Source: Rhizobium lentis (GTDB taxonomy: Bacteria; Pseudomonadota; Alphaproteobacteria; Rhizobiales; Rhizobiaceae). Taken from it: a stretch of 64,000 nucleotides of DNA. A program made the position numbers and the translations under genes. Location of the stretch: assembly GCF_017352135.1 (NCBI RefSeq), contig NZ_CP071454.1, positions 1,178,501 through 1,242,500 of the forward strand. Reading direction: 5' to 3'. Below, one piece after another: positions 1 through 7,745 of this stretch. The notes below the pieces were generated by a model. That model was given only the letters and a program-made list of their open reading frames with translations, did no database searches and was not told the origin of the DNA. The first letter of the stretch is position 1, and each line of letters begins with the position of its first letter.

Positions 1-2074
1 AGGTGCGAAGCCCCTTGCGGATCAGGTGATGGTGCACGGCAGCCGTTGCCAGCAGCGCCGGAATGGCGATTCTGTCAGGCCCGATCTGGCGGTCGGAGAG
101 CACGATGATGTTGTAACCGCCCTTGACCGCCGCTTCGGCGCGCTCGCAGAGCCGGTCGAGCATTTCGGGCATGCCGGCTGCACCGCGCTCGATATCATAG
201 GTGAAATCCAGCGTCTTGGTGTCGAAGCGGTCTTCCGTATGACCGATCGAACGGATCTTCTCGAGGTCGCCGTTGGTCAGGATCGGCTGGCGCACTTCGA
301 GTCGCTTGGCGTTCGCCATGCCTTCGTGATCGAGAATGTTCGGGCGCGGGCCGATGAAGGAGACGAGGCTCATGACAAGCTCTTCGCGGATCGGATCGAT
401 CGGCGGGTTCGTTACCTGCGCGAAGTTCTGCTTGAAATAGGTATAGAGCAGCTTCGGCTTTTCCGACATCGCCGAGATCGGCGTATCGGTACCCATGGAA
501 CCGATCGCCTCCTGCCCCGTCGTCGCCATCGGCGACATCAGGATCTTGGTATCCTCGGTTGTGTAGCCAAAGGCCTGCTGGCGGTCGAGCAGCGACACGT
601 CGCGGCGCAGCGCCCGCGGCTCCACCGGCTTCAGGTCTTCAAGGATGAGCTGGGTGCGGTCGAGCCAGCTGCGATAGGGATGCGCCGTTGCAAGCTTCGA
701 CTTCACCTCGTCGTCGGAGATGATACGGCCTTCTTCCATATCGATCAGCAGCATCTTGCCCGGCTGCAGGCGCCATTTCTGGATGATCTTCTCTTCCGGA
801 ACCGGCAGCACGCCGGCCTCGGACGCCATGATGACGCGGTCGTCGTCGGTCACGAGATAACGCGCCGGCCTGAGGCCGTTGCGGTCGAGTGTGGCGCCGA
901 TCTGCTTGCCATCGGTGAAGGCGACGGCCGCCGGTCCGTCCCACGGTTCCATCAGGGCCGCGTGATACTCATAGAAGGCCTTGCGTTCAGCCGCCATCGA
1001 CTGGTTGCCGGCCCAGGCTTCCGGGATCAGCATCATCACCGCATGCGCCAGCGAATAACCGCCGCGCACCAGGAATTCGAGCGCGTTGTCGAAGCAGGCC
1101 GTGTCCGACTGCCCCTCGTAGGAGATCGGCCAGAGTTTGGAGATATCCTCACCGAACAGCGGCGAGGACACCGAGGCCTGGCGGGCGGCCATCCAGTTGA
1201 CGTTGCCGCGCAGCGTGTTGATCTCGCCGTTATGGGCAACCATGCGATAGGGGTGCGCGAGCTTCCAGGAAGGGAAGGTGTTGGTCGAAAAGCGCTGATG
1301 CACGAGCGCTACCGCGCTTTCGAAACGCGGGTCCGACAGGTCCTTATAATAGGCGCCGACCTGATAGGCCAGGAACATGCCCTTGTAGACCACCGTCGCC
1401 GAGGACAGCGATACCGGGTAGAAATTGCTCTCTTCGCCGTCGAACTCGTCATAGATGCGGTTGGAGATCACCTTGCGCAGCGTGAACAGGCGGCGCTCGA
1501 ACTCGTCGTTGTTTTCGGCATCCTCGCCGGCACCGATGAAAACCTGCACGTGATGAGGCTCGGTCGCGGCAATTGCCGGCGCTTTGGAAAGCGAGGAATT
1601 ATCGACCGGCACGTCGCGAAAGCCGATAAGGACCTGGCCTTCCTCTTCGACGACGTCCTTGATCACCTTCTTGAAGTGCTCGATCTGCTTTTCATCGCGC
1701 GGCATGAAGATATGGCCGACACCATATTCCCCGACCGGCGGCAGAGTGATCCCTTGCACGGCCATCTCCTCACGGAAGAAGCGGTCAGGAATCTGCACCA
1801 GGATGCCGGCGCCGTCACCCATCAGCGGATCAGCGCCGACGGCGCCGCGATGTGTCAGGTTCTCGAGGATGAACAAGCCGTCCTTGACGATCTGGTGCGA
1901 CTTTTCGCCCTTCATATGCGCGACGAAGCCGACACCGCAGGCATCGTGCTCGTTGCGGGGATCGTAGAGGCCCTGTTTCTTCGGCAGGCCGGAGGCGGAT
2001 TTGGACGTATTGGCCGTCCCGCGCACCTTATCAGCGGCAAATCGGTCAAATTCCATGGATGGCGTCTTCGTCAT
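1..2074 (-). CDS. gltB: Glutamate synthase (NADPH) large subunit, N-terminal part
   Basis: GOGAT large subunit: it releases ammonia from glutamine and passes it to 2-oxoglutarate, giving two glutamates, in central nitrogen assimilation in the cytoplasm. About 691 codons are present; the 3' half (FMN/synthase and glutamate-synthase beta-helix domains) lies beyond the left edge. The start is ATG at 2074, preceded by a strong AGGAGG. The class II glutamine amidotransferase motif HDACGVGFVAH puts the nucleophile at Cys46, so about 45 residues form the cleaved propeptide usual for this family. Near the window edge the sequence QVTNPPIDPIREELVMSL is the conserved central-domain signature. The gene is transcribed leftwards; gltD is not in the window. 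A 21-bp perfect inverted repeat lies about 260 bp upstream. The long open frame on the opposite strand (26-2155) is a GC-rich shadow. Confidence 0.97.
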   Translation of the reverse strand, partial: MTKTPSMEFDRFAADKVRGTANTSKSASGLPKKQGLYDPRNEHDACGVGFVAHMKGEKSHQIVKDGLFILENLTHRGAVGADPLMGDGAGILVQIPDRFFREEMAVQGITLPPVGEYGVGHIFMPRDEKQIEHFKKVIKDVVEEEGQVLIGFRDVPVDNSSLSKAPAIAATEPHHVQVFIGAGEDAENNDEFERRLFTLRKVISNRIYDEFDGEESNFYPVSLSSATVVYKGMFLAYQVGAYYKDLSDPRFESAVALVHQRFSTNTFPSWKLAHPYRMVAHNGEINTLRGNVNWMAARQASVSSPLFGEDISKLWPISYEGQSDTACFDNALEFLVRGGYSLAHAVMMLIPEAWAGNQSMAAERKAFYEYHAALMEPWDGPAAVAFTDGKQIGATLDRNGLRPARYLVTDDDRVIMASEAGVLPVPEEKIIQKWRLQPGKMLLIDMEEGRIISDDEVKSKLATAHPYRSWLDRTQLILEDLKPVEPRALRRDVSLLDRQQAFGYTTEDTKILMSPMATTGQEAIGSMGTDTPISAMSEKPKLLYTYFKQNFAQVTNPPIDPIREELVMSLVSFIGPRPNILDHEGMANAKRLEVRQPILTNGDLEKIRSIGHTEDRFDTKTLDFTYDIERGAAGMPEMLDRLCERAEAAVKGGYNIIVLSDRQIGPDRIAIPALLATAAVHHHLIRKGLRT

Positions 2075-2337
2075 CGTCTTTCCTCCTGTCGAAGCCCGCG
2101 GGGCCGCGGGCGGCTTTTCGTCCGAGCCGCACCCGAAGATAGGTTCGGCGCATGACAGCGCTGTTGCATTGTGAAGATCGGCCGCAGACATCTGCTCAAA
2201 GGAAAGCAAACCGTCGCGTTCCGCGCCTGCCATTCGCCTCCGCGCGCCAGCCAAAGGCTAGACGCTCGGAAGAACTATAGCGTGAAAGCCCGTCGCTGCC
2301 AGGGTTTTCGGCGCCTCTTCGGCCGTTAAGGCCAAAA

Positions 2338-2358
2338 TAGGACAGCAACACTGTCCTA
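2338..2358. promoter_or_regulatory. Perfect inverted repeat, candidate operator
   Basis: TAGGACAG, a 5-base spacer and CTGTCCTA form a perfect dyad with 8-bp arms. It lies in the 538-bp gap between gltB and the aldolase gene, 264 bp upstream of the gltB start and 255 bp upstream of the aldolase start. No T-run follows, so it looks more like a protein-binding site than a terminator. I cannot assign the regulator. The rest of the gap holds an AT-rich stretch (about 2455-2520), likely the aldolase promoter region, and no convincing gene. Confidence 0.4.
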
Positions 2359-2612
2359 ATCCATCCGTTCTATGCCAGAAACGATCTCGCTCCGCAAGAG
2401 CGCGCCGCGAAAAAACGCGATTTGACGACGGAAGATTGCCACATAAACCCCAATGGCGAAATTAAATTACGCATGAGTGCATTATTCTTTTTATTGATTG
2501 CGTAGTTCAATTTCTGTGATGCGTCACGGGGTGATAGCCTTGATCCGGTGAAGCTTTGGCTTACTGTCCGCTGCGAACCTCTCCACCCGCTCCACTCCGC
2601 ACGGTTTCCGCC

Positions 2613-3665
2613 ATGTTCTTTGCTTCCGATAACTGGGCCGGCGCCCACAGATCCATTGCCGAGCGCCTGCTCTCGGAATCGGCCGGCTTTGCCCCAGCCT
2701 ACGGCGCCGGTGATCTCGATCGAAAGGTCGAGGCCCGCTTTTCCGAGATCTTCGAACGTGACGTTTCCGTTTTCTTCGTCGCCACCGGCACCGCCGCCAA
2801 CTCGCTGTCGCTCGCGAGCGTCCAGCGCCCCGGCGGGATCACCTTCTGCCATTCGGAAGCCCACGTCATCGAAGATGAATGCGGGGCGCCGGAATTCTTC
2901 TCGGGCTCCGCCCGTCTCGTCGCTGTCGATGGCGAAGCCGGCAAGATCGATCCGGCCAGGCTCTCGGCGAAGATTGCTCATTATCCTGAAGACGCGCTGC
3001 GTCATGGCCGCGCCAGCGCGGTGACGATAACCCAGGCAACCGAGATTGGCACCGTCTATTCCCTGCCGGAGATCGGCGAGATCGCCGCCATATCAAAAAA
3101 GCGCAACCTGCCGTTCCACATGGATGGCGCCCGCTTTGCCAATGCGCTGATCGCGCTAGACGCTACCCCCGCCGAGATGACGTGGAAGCGCGGCGTCGAC
3201 ATGCTGTCCTTCGGCGGCACCAAGAACGGCTGCTGGTGCGCGGAGGCAATCGTCTTCTTCAATCCCGATCAGGCAAGGGAAATGCCCTTCATCCGCAAGC
3301 GCGCCGCCCAACTCTTTTCCAAATCGCGCTTCATCGCCGCCCAGTTCGATGCCTATTTCGAAAACAACCTCTGGCTCGATCTCGCCCGCCATTCGAACGG
3401 CATGGCCGACCGCCTGCGCGCCGGTATCGGCGCCAGCAACGCCGCCCGCCTCGCCTGGCCAACCGCGTCCAACGAGGTCTTCGCAGTCGTCAGCAAAAGC
3501 GCTGCAAAAACGGCGGAAGGCAGGGGCGCCAAATTCTATGAATGGCCGATCCCGGCCGCCACAGCGGAACTCGTTTCTGAAAATGAGGCTTTGATCCGCC
3601 TCGTCACCAGCTTCGCGACGACGGAAGCGGATGTCGATGGTTTCCTGAAGTGCCTCGCCGCGTGA
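2613..3665 (+). CDS. ltaE: Low-specificity L-threonine aldolase / beta-eliminating lyase family
   Basis: PLP-dependent fold-type I enzyme expected to cleave L-threonine or allo-threonine to glycine and acetaldehyde. The 350-residue product starts MFFASDNWAGAH at ATG 2613; a longer frame with a TTG start at 2556 adds 19 proline-rich residues unlike the family. ATGTAANSLSL is the cofactor phosphate-binding region, HMDGARFANA carries the conserved Asp that pairs with the PLP ring nitrogen, and SFGGTKNG holds the Schiff-base lysine (Lys204). Length matches the family. It is transcribed divergently from gltB and faces a LysR gene tail to tail 50 bp away. Substrate preference cannot be read from sequence; related beta-eliminating lyases are the alternative. 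Confidence 0.85.
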   Translation: MFFASDNWAGAHRSIAERLLSESAGFAPAYGAGDLDRKVEARFSEIFERDVSVFFVATGTAANSLSLASVQRPGGITFCHSEAHVIEDECGAPEFFSGSARLVAVDGEAGKIDPARLSAKIAHYPEDALRHGRASAVTITQATEIGTVYSLPEIGEIAAISKKRNLPFHMDGARFANALIALDATPAEMTWKRGVDMLSFGGTKNGCWCAEAIVFFNPDQAREMPFIRKRAAQLFSKSRFIAAQFDAYFENNLWLDLARHSNGMADRLRAGIGASNAARLAWPTASNEVFAVVSKSAAKTAEGRGAKFYEWPIPAATAELVSENEALIRLVTSFATTEADVDGFLKCLAA

Positions 3666-3717
3666 CGGCCGCCTGAAAGGGCCTGCCTTTTCAGCGGGCC
3701 TTTCGCTGGGCCACAGC

Positions 3718-4572
3718 TCACGCCGCCCTCAACCTTCTCACCTTTTGCAGAATATCCTCCGAAAGGGCGGCGACCAGCGCCCGATCTGCGCCCTTGCGCG
3801 GCACCAGCACGAATTCCACATCCTCCAGGACCGGCAGCTTTCCCGCGGCGATTTCCTTCAGCCCTGACGGAGCCATGCTACGTGGTTGCACCAGCACGCC
3901 CATTCCGGCCCGCGCCGCCGCCGTCAGGCCGCTAAGGCTGCCGCAGGTGCAGACGATCCGCCACGCCACGCCGTTTCGCCCGAGCGCTTCCAGCGCGATC
4001 GCCCGCGTAACGCTCGGTGGCGGAAAGGCGATCAGCGGCAGCAGGCCGGAGGCGAGCACATGCTCGGGATCGCGCGCCAGCCAGACGAGCGGCTCCCGAT
4101 AGACGAGCGTTCCCCGCGCGTCGCCGAGCCGGCGCTTGGCTAGCACCAGGTCGATCTCACCATTGTCCTGCATCTCGTAGAGGACGCCGGAAAGCGCCAC
4201 CGTCAGTTCGAGGTCGACCGACGGATGCGACCGAACGAAATCCTCGAGCACCGCCGGCAGCTGACTGGTGACGAAATCTTCCGACACCCCAAGCCGCAGC
4301 CTGCCGCGCAGGCTGTTGCTCTTGAACAGCGACTGTACCTGCCCCTCGATCGAAAGCATGGCGCGTGCATGCGACAGCAGCGCCTCTCCATCGCCGGTCA
4401 GCATCACCTTGTGCGTGTCGCGCGCAAGCAACTTGCGCCCGAGAGCCGCCTCCAGCCGCTGGATGTGCTGGCTGACTGTGGATTGGCCGAGACCCAGCCT
4501 TTCCGCGGCGAGCGTAAAGCTGCCCATCTGTTCAACGGCGACGAAACTGCGCAATTGCGAAAGGTCCAGCAT
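3718..4572 (-). CDS. LysR-family transcriptional regulator
   Basis: A 284-residue LysR-type regulator. The winged HTH spans about residues 4-62 (LRSFVAVEQMGSFTLAAERL, then GQSTVSQHIQRLEAALGRKL), followed by the effector-binding domain to about residue 280. The start ATG at 4572 lies 45 bp from the upstream ATG (or 87 bp from the preferred start) of the divergent BASS-family transporter gene. This is the usual LysR arrangement, so it probably controls that transporter and itself. The inducer is unknown. Confidence 0.9.
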   Translation of the reverse strand: MLDLSQLRSFVAVEQMGSFTLAAERLGLGQSTVSQHIQRLEAALGRKLLARDTHKVMLTGDGEALLSHARAMLSIEGQVQSLFKSNSLRGRLRLGVSEDFVTSQLPAVLEDFVRSHPSVDLELTVALSGVLYEMQDNGEIDLVLAKRRLGDARGTLVYREPLVWLARDPEHVLASGLLPLIAFPPPSVTRAIALEALGRNGVAWRIVCTCGSLSGLTAAARAGMGVLVQPRSMAPSGLKEIAAGKLPVLEDVEFVLVPRKGADRALVAALSEDILQKVRRLRAA

Positions 4573-4659
4573 AATCCAGATTTCCGATAACTGTTATTTC
4601 TTGCATCCTGGATCATAATGGACGACAGAACCATGACTGTTTTTTGTCGCGAGACCGTC

Positions 4660-5664
4660 ATGCGCCGCTTTCTGCCCGATACGTTCACCATCCTGCTCGT
4701 CTGCACGGTCATTCTCGCCTCGCTGTTTCCGGCGAGCGGCACATTCTCGGCTTATTTCGGCATCGCCACCGATCTCGCCATTGCGGCGCTGTTTTTCCTG
4801 CACGGCGCCCGCCTCTCACGCGATGTGGTCATTGCTGGCCTCTTGCACTGGCGCCTGCATCTCGTCATCCTGCTGACGACCTTCGGCGTCTTCCCGCTGC
4901 TCGGCCTCGGGCTCGGCTACATCCCCAATACGATCCTGCCGCAGCCGCTTTATCTCGGTATTCTCTTCCTCTGCGTACTGCCGTCGACGGTGCAGTCCTC
5001 GATCGCCTTCACCTCGATGGCGGGCGGCAACGTGCCCGCCGCCATCTGCTCGGCCTCCGCGTCCAATATTTTCGGCATGTTCCTGACGCCGCTGCTCGTC
5101 GGCCTGCTGTTTTCCGTCGGCGGCCATGGCAGCTTCTCCTTCGACGCGCTCCAGCAGATCCTGCTGCAGCTGCTTGCCCCCTTCGTAGTCGGCCAGATCC
5201 TGCAGCCCTGGATTGGCGACTGGATCCGCGCCAGGAAGAAGATCCTGATGCCCGTCGACCGCGGCTCGATCCTGATGGTGGTCTATCTCGCTTTCTCGAA
5301 CGCGGTCGTAGAAGGCCTGTGGCACACCTTCTCGATCGCCGACATCGCGGTCGTCATCATCGCCGACATCATGCTTCTGGTATTTGTCCTTGTTTTGACG
5401 ATGTTCGGCAGCCGCTGGCTGGGCTTCAACAAGGGCGATGAGATCACCATCACCTTCTGCGGATCGAAGAAGAGTCTGGCAAGTGGCGTGCCGATGGCGA
5501 ACGTCATCTTCGCCGGCCAGTCGATCGGCGCAATCGTGCTTCCGCTGATGCTCTTCCATCAGATCCAGCTGATGGCTTGTGCCATCATCGCCCAGAAATA
5601 CGCCGCCGCTGCGGCCCGCCGCGCGACGGAACAGCAGATGAAGGATGCCGCCAGCCCGGCGTGA
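4660..5664 (+). CDS. Bile acid:sodium symporter (BASS/SBF-like) family transporter
   Basis: Inner-membrane transporter of the SBF-like family (YfeH-type), about 334 residues and very hydrophobic, with 9-10 predicted membrane segments. I place the start at ATG 4660 (MRRFLPDTFTILLVC), just before the first membrane helix; an in-frame ATG at 4618 would add 14 polar residues and remains possible. Conserved family stretches include FLHGARLSRD near the second helix and PSTVQSSIAFTSMAGGN in the middle. Substrates of bacterial SBF-like members are mostly unknown (organic anions are typical), so no substrate is assigned. It is divergent from a LysR gene that probably regulates it, and is followed at once by a terminator hairpin. 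Confidence 0.85.
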   Translation: MRRFLPDTFTILLVCTVILASLFPASGTFSAYFGIATDLAIAALFFLHGARLSRDVVIAGLLHWRLHLVILLTTFGVFPLLGLGLGYIPNTILPQPLYLGILFLCVLPSTVQSSIAFTSMAGGNVPAAICSASASNIFGMFLTPLLVGLLFSVGGHGSFSFDALQQILLQLLAPFVVGQILQPWIGDWIRARKKILMPVDRGSILMVVYLAFSNAVVEGLWHTFSIADIAVVIIADIMLLVFVLVLTMFGSRWLGFNKGDEITITFCGSKKSLASGVPMANVIFAGQSIGAIVLPLMLFHQIQLMACAIIAQKYAAAAARRATEQQMKDAASPA

Positions 5665-5675
5665 GCAAATGAAAA

Positions 5676-5698
5676 ACGGCGCCCCGGTGGAGCGCCGT
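5676..5698 (+). terminator. Terminator-like hairpin after the BASS transporter
   Basis: ACGGCGC and GCGCCGT arms enclose a 9-base loop, followed by CCGTTTCC. It begins 12 bases after the transporter stop and also lies at the 3' end of the convergent hsp20 gene, so it may serve both strands. The T-run is short. Confidence 0.5.
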
Positions 5699-5723
5699 CC
5701 GTTTCCTCGAAAGGGAACAATGA

Positions 5724-6194
5724 TTAACCGTTGATGACCTGCGCCTCGATGGCCTTCGGAGCATCGACCGGCTCTGCGGCAATCGCGATCTTGCGGGGCT
5801 TCATGGTCTCGGGAATGTTGCGCAGAAGAACGATGTGAAGCAGGCCGTTCTTCAGCGAAGCGGCTGATACCTCGACATGGTCGGCAAGCTGGAAGCGGCG
5901 CTCGAAAGCGCGCTTGGCAATGCCGCGATAGAGGAATTCGCCGCCTTCTGCAGTATCCTCGTTCTTTTCACCCTTCACGGACAGCACATTGGCATGGGCT
6001 TCGATCGACAGTTCCGTTTCGTCGAAACCGGCTACTGCCATGGTGATGCGATAGGTGTTTTCACCAGTGCGCTCGATATTGTAGGGCGGATAGGTCTGCG
6101 CCTGCTCCGGCTGAGCGAGGCTGTCGAGCATGGTGAAAAGCCGGTCGAAACCGACCGTCGAACGATAAAGGGGAGAGAAGTCTACGTGACGCAT
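5724..6194 (-). CDS. Small heat-shock protein, Hsp20/alpha-crystallin (IbpA-like)
   Basis: ATP-independent holdase chaperone that binds unfolding proteins in large oligomers. It has 156 residues, typical of rhizobial class A sHsps. The N-terminal arm (residues 1-35, PLYRSTVGFDRLF) is conserved in IbpA-like proteins, the alpha-crystallin domain covers about 36-130 with the GLLHIVLLRNIPE end signature, and the C-terminal tail has an I-x-I anchor (KIAIAAEP). ATG at 6194 is preceded by AGGAGGAC. The 5' leader folds into a ROSE-type thermometer and an RpoH-type promoter sits about 100 bp upstream, so both transcription and translation should be heat-induced. It is monocistronic and convergent with the BASS transporter. 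Confidence 0.95.
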   Translation of the reverse strand: MRHVDFSPLYRSTVGFDRLFTMLDSLAQPEQAQTYPPYNIERTGENTYRITMAVAGFDETELSIEAHANVLSVKGEKNEDTAEGGEFLYRGIAKRAFERRFQLADHVEVSAASLKNGLLHIVLLRNIPETMKPRKIAIAAEPVDAPKAIEAQVING

Positions 6195-6294
6195 AATGTC
6201 CTCCTGCGGAAGCGACGTGTTGCGATAAATGCCCCTGAAACCCCATCTTTGGCGGCCTCGGGACGGTTGCGCGGGCCCTTTTTCGGCACCCGCA
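6195..6294 (-). promoter_or_regulatory. ROSE-type RNA thermometer in the hsp20 leader
   Basis: The roughly 100-nt leader ends in a hairpin (6198-6217) that buries the Shine-Dalgarno sequence. On the minus strand it reads CGUCGCUUCCGCAGGAGGAC: G-U-C pairs with G-A-C, the G of UCGCU is unpaired, C-U-U-C pairs with G-G-A-G, and CGCA is the loop. The UYGCU box opposite the ribosome site with one bulged G is the hallmark of ROSE elements, which melt at heat-shock temperature in rhizobial sHsp mRNAs. The 5' part of the leader was not folded. Confidence 0.85.
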
Positions 6295-6300
6295 GCAAGG

Positions 6301-6329
6301 AGATGGGGACGGGATTCGGCGAGTTCAAG
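6301..6329 (-). promoter_or_regulatory. RpoH (sigma-32-type) promoter of hsp20
   Basis: On the minus strand CTTGAA (6324-6329), a 15-bp spacer and CCCCATCT (6301-6308) match the sigma-32 consensus (CTTGAA, 13-17 bp, CCCCATnT) almost perfectly. The predicted start near 6294 gives a 100-nt leader, the usual length of ROSE leaders. Confidence 0.85.
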
Positions 6330-6419
6330 ACCTTTTTGAAATCGCCTTGAACTGTCCGTGAACCTCGCGTGAACGGCCGGTTCGGAGCACGTTCAGGCAC
6401 GTCATCTTAGAAATGGCGA

Positions 6420-6522
6420 CGTCGGGTGACACTGGCCCCGACGGCTGAAGTGCATCGTCCCTTCTTCTTCAGCCTTAACTTCGGCCGGCTGCGAGCACCC
6501 TCATGCTCCTGCCGGCCCTTTT
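6420..6522 (+). ncRNA. Candidate trans-acting small RNA with three stem-loops
   Basis: Three consecutive hairpins lie between the hsp20 promoter and the hydrolase gene. Hairpin 1 is CGTCGGG/CCCGACG (6420-6426 with 6437-6443). Hairpin 2 is GGCTGAAG/CTTCAGCC (6443-6450 with 6467-6474), with a pyrimidine-rich loop containing CGTCCCTTCTT. Hairpin 3 is GGCCGGC/GCCGGCC (6483-6489 with 6511-6517), followed by CTTTT. No gene ends upstream on this strand that would need this terminator, so an independent RNA of roughly 100-120 nt is the simplest reading. I found no strong promoter and cannot match it to a named alphaproteobacterial sRNA family. The 5' end is a guess. Confidence 0.45.
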
Positions 6523-6585
6523 CCCGCTATCAGCCCTTCGAGTGGCCGCCGCTTTCCAAGCCGTGTGCCATAGGCTATCCCTAAC

Positions 6586-6631
6586 GGATCGTGCTTCCGA
6601 AAATCGGAATCGATTTTCGGAAGCACGATCC
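6586..6631. repeat. 46-bp intergenic palindrome
   Basis: Two 21-bp arms, perfect reverse complements beginning GGATCGTGCTTCC, flank a GAAT centre. Such long perfect palindromes with the core TTCCGAAAATCG are typical of dispersed rhizobial intergenic repeats. It lies about 95 bp upstream of the alpha/beta hydrolase gene. Confidence 0.75.
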
Positions 6632-6645
6632 TTCGATTCTGGGAG

Positions 6646-6689
6646 TTAGAGCGTCCTTTGTGCGTCCGAAAGGACGCACGGTGCTCTAA
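6646..6689. repeat. RIME-like rhizobial intergenic mosaic element
   Basis: The element is bounded by inverted TTAGAGC (6646-6652) and GCTCTAA (6683-6689) and carries an inner hairpin GTGCGTCC, GAAA, GGACGCAC (6660-6679). The TTAGAGC/GCTCTAA ends are characteristic of short non-coding palindromic repeats scattered in Rhizobium genomes. It directly abuts the palindrome at 6586-6631. Confidence 0.65.
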
Positions 6690-6723
6690 TAGAGAAACAG
6701 TCAGCAGCGGCATTGGCAAGGTC

Positions 6724-7698
6724 ATGGATCAGGTTCTCTATTCGACGCCCGACAATCCTGCCCCGGAAAACCGAACCGAAGGGTTCTTCGAAACCCATGA
6801 CGGCCACCAAGTGCGTTATGCCGTTTTTCGCTCCGGCGGTCAGGTCGCTAAAGGAACGGTCGTCATCATCCATGGCCGCAACGAATATATCGAAAAATAT
6901 TTCGAGACGATCCGTGAGCTGACGGCCAAAGGCCTTTGGGTCGCGACCTTCGATCTGCGCGGCCAGGGCGGTTCGTCACGGCTTCTGAAGCGCCGCAATC
7001 ACGGCCATATCCGCAGCTTTTCCGATTACGAACGCGATCTCGATACGTTCCTCGAGAAGATAGTGCTGCCGGATACCCGCCTGCCCTTCTACCTGCTCGG
7101 CCACTCCACAGGCGGGCTGATCGCGCTATCGGCCGCCCCCTATCTCACCACCCGTATCGATCGGATGGTGCTGTCGGCTCCCTTCATCGGCCTGACCGGC
7201 CAGTCGGCTTCACCCCGCGTCATCCGCACTCTTGCCGGCACGCTGACGGCCGCCGGCCTCGGCTTCATGCCGCTGACCTCGAAATTGAAGGAGCCGGATT
7301 TCCGCGACAATCCGCTGACCTCGGACGTAACCCGTTTCGAGCGCAATGTCGCAATGATGAAGGCCCATCCGGAACTGACGCTTGGGCCGCCGACGGCCCG
7401 CTGGCTAACCGAAGCTTTCCGCGCCATGGATCGGGTCACCACGCCCAATCATCTCTTTTCGATCACCATCCCGACCATCATTATCGCCCCGACGCGTGAC
7501 GGCGTCGTGCCCTATACGGCGCAGGAGCGGCTCTCGCGCTATTTCCGCGCCGGCCAGCTGGTGCCGATCAACGGCGCCCGCCACGAAATCTTCCAGGAAC
7601 GGGATATCTACCGCGCTGCGGCACTCGCCGCCTTCCACGCCTTCATCCCCGGCAGCGATGCCGAGGATAATCACGACGTCGCCGCCCTCGGCACGTGA
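6724..7698 (+). CDS. Alpha/beta hydrolase, lysophospholipase/monoacylglycerol lipase-like
   Basis: A 324-residue serine hydrolase of the PldB/Hydrolase_4 type, likely an esterase on lysophospholipids or monoacylglycerol. The start is ATG 6724 (MDQVLYSTPDNP); the frame is open further upstream, but there it runs through the intergenic repeat. The oxyanion-hole region is VVIIHGRNEY, the nucleophile elbow is GHSTGG (Ser128), the acid is probably Asp259 in APTRDGVVP and the base His287 in GARHEIFQE, in the order and spacing usual for this fold. No signal peptide is seen. It is convergent with the IMPase-family gene. Confidence 0.85.
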   Translation: MDQVLYSTPDNPAPENRTEGFFETHDGHQVRYAVFRSGGQVAKGTVVIIHGRNEYIEKYFETIRELTAKGLWVATFDLRGQGGSSRLLKRRNHGHIRSFSDYERDLDTFLEKIVLPDTRLPFYLLGHSTGGLIALSAAPYLTTRIDRMVLSAPFIGLTGQSASPRVIRTLAGTLTAAGLGFMPLTSKLKEPDFRDNPLTSDVTRFERNVAMMKAHPELTLGPPTARWLTEAFRAMDRVTTPNHLFSITIPTIIIAPTRDGVVPYTAQERLSRYFRAGQLVPINGARHEIFQERDIYRAAALAAFHAFIPGSDAEDNHDVAALGT

Positions 7699-7703
7699 CA
7701 CCA

Positions 7704-7745
7704 GATCAGCAACGCTGACCGGGGGATCAGCAACGCTGACCGGGG
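7704..7745. repeat. Two tandem copies of a 21-bp unit between convergent genes
   Basis: GATCAGCAACGCTGACCGGGG occurs at 7704-7724 and again, identically, at 7725-7745, directly against the stop codon of the convergent IMPase gene. Each copy contains the small inverted repeat CAGC-AAC-GCTG. It may be a recent slippage duplication of a weak bidirectional terminator. Confidence 0.75.

Noticed and set aside
26..2155. 709-codon open frame on the plus strand opposite gltB
   Set aside because: Its amino acid make-up is Arg/His/Asp-rich, with no domain; the minus strand encodes unmistakable glutamate synthase.
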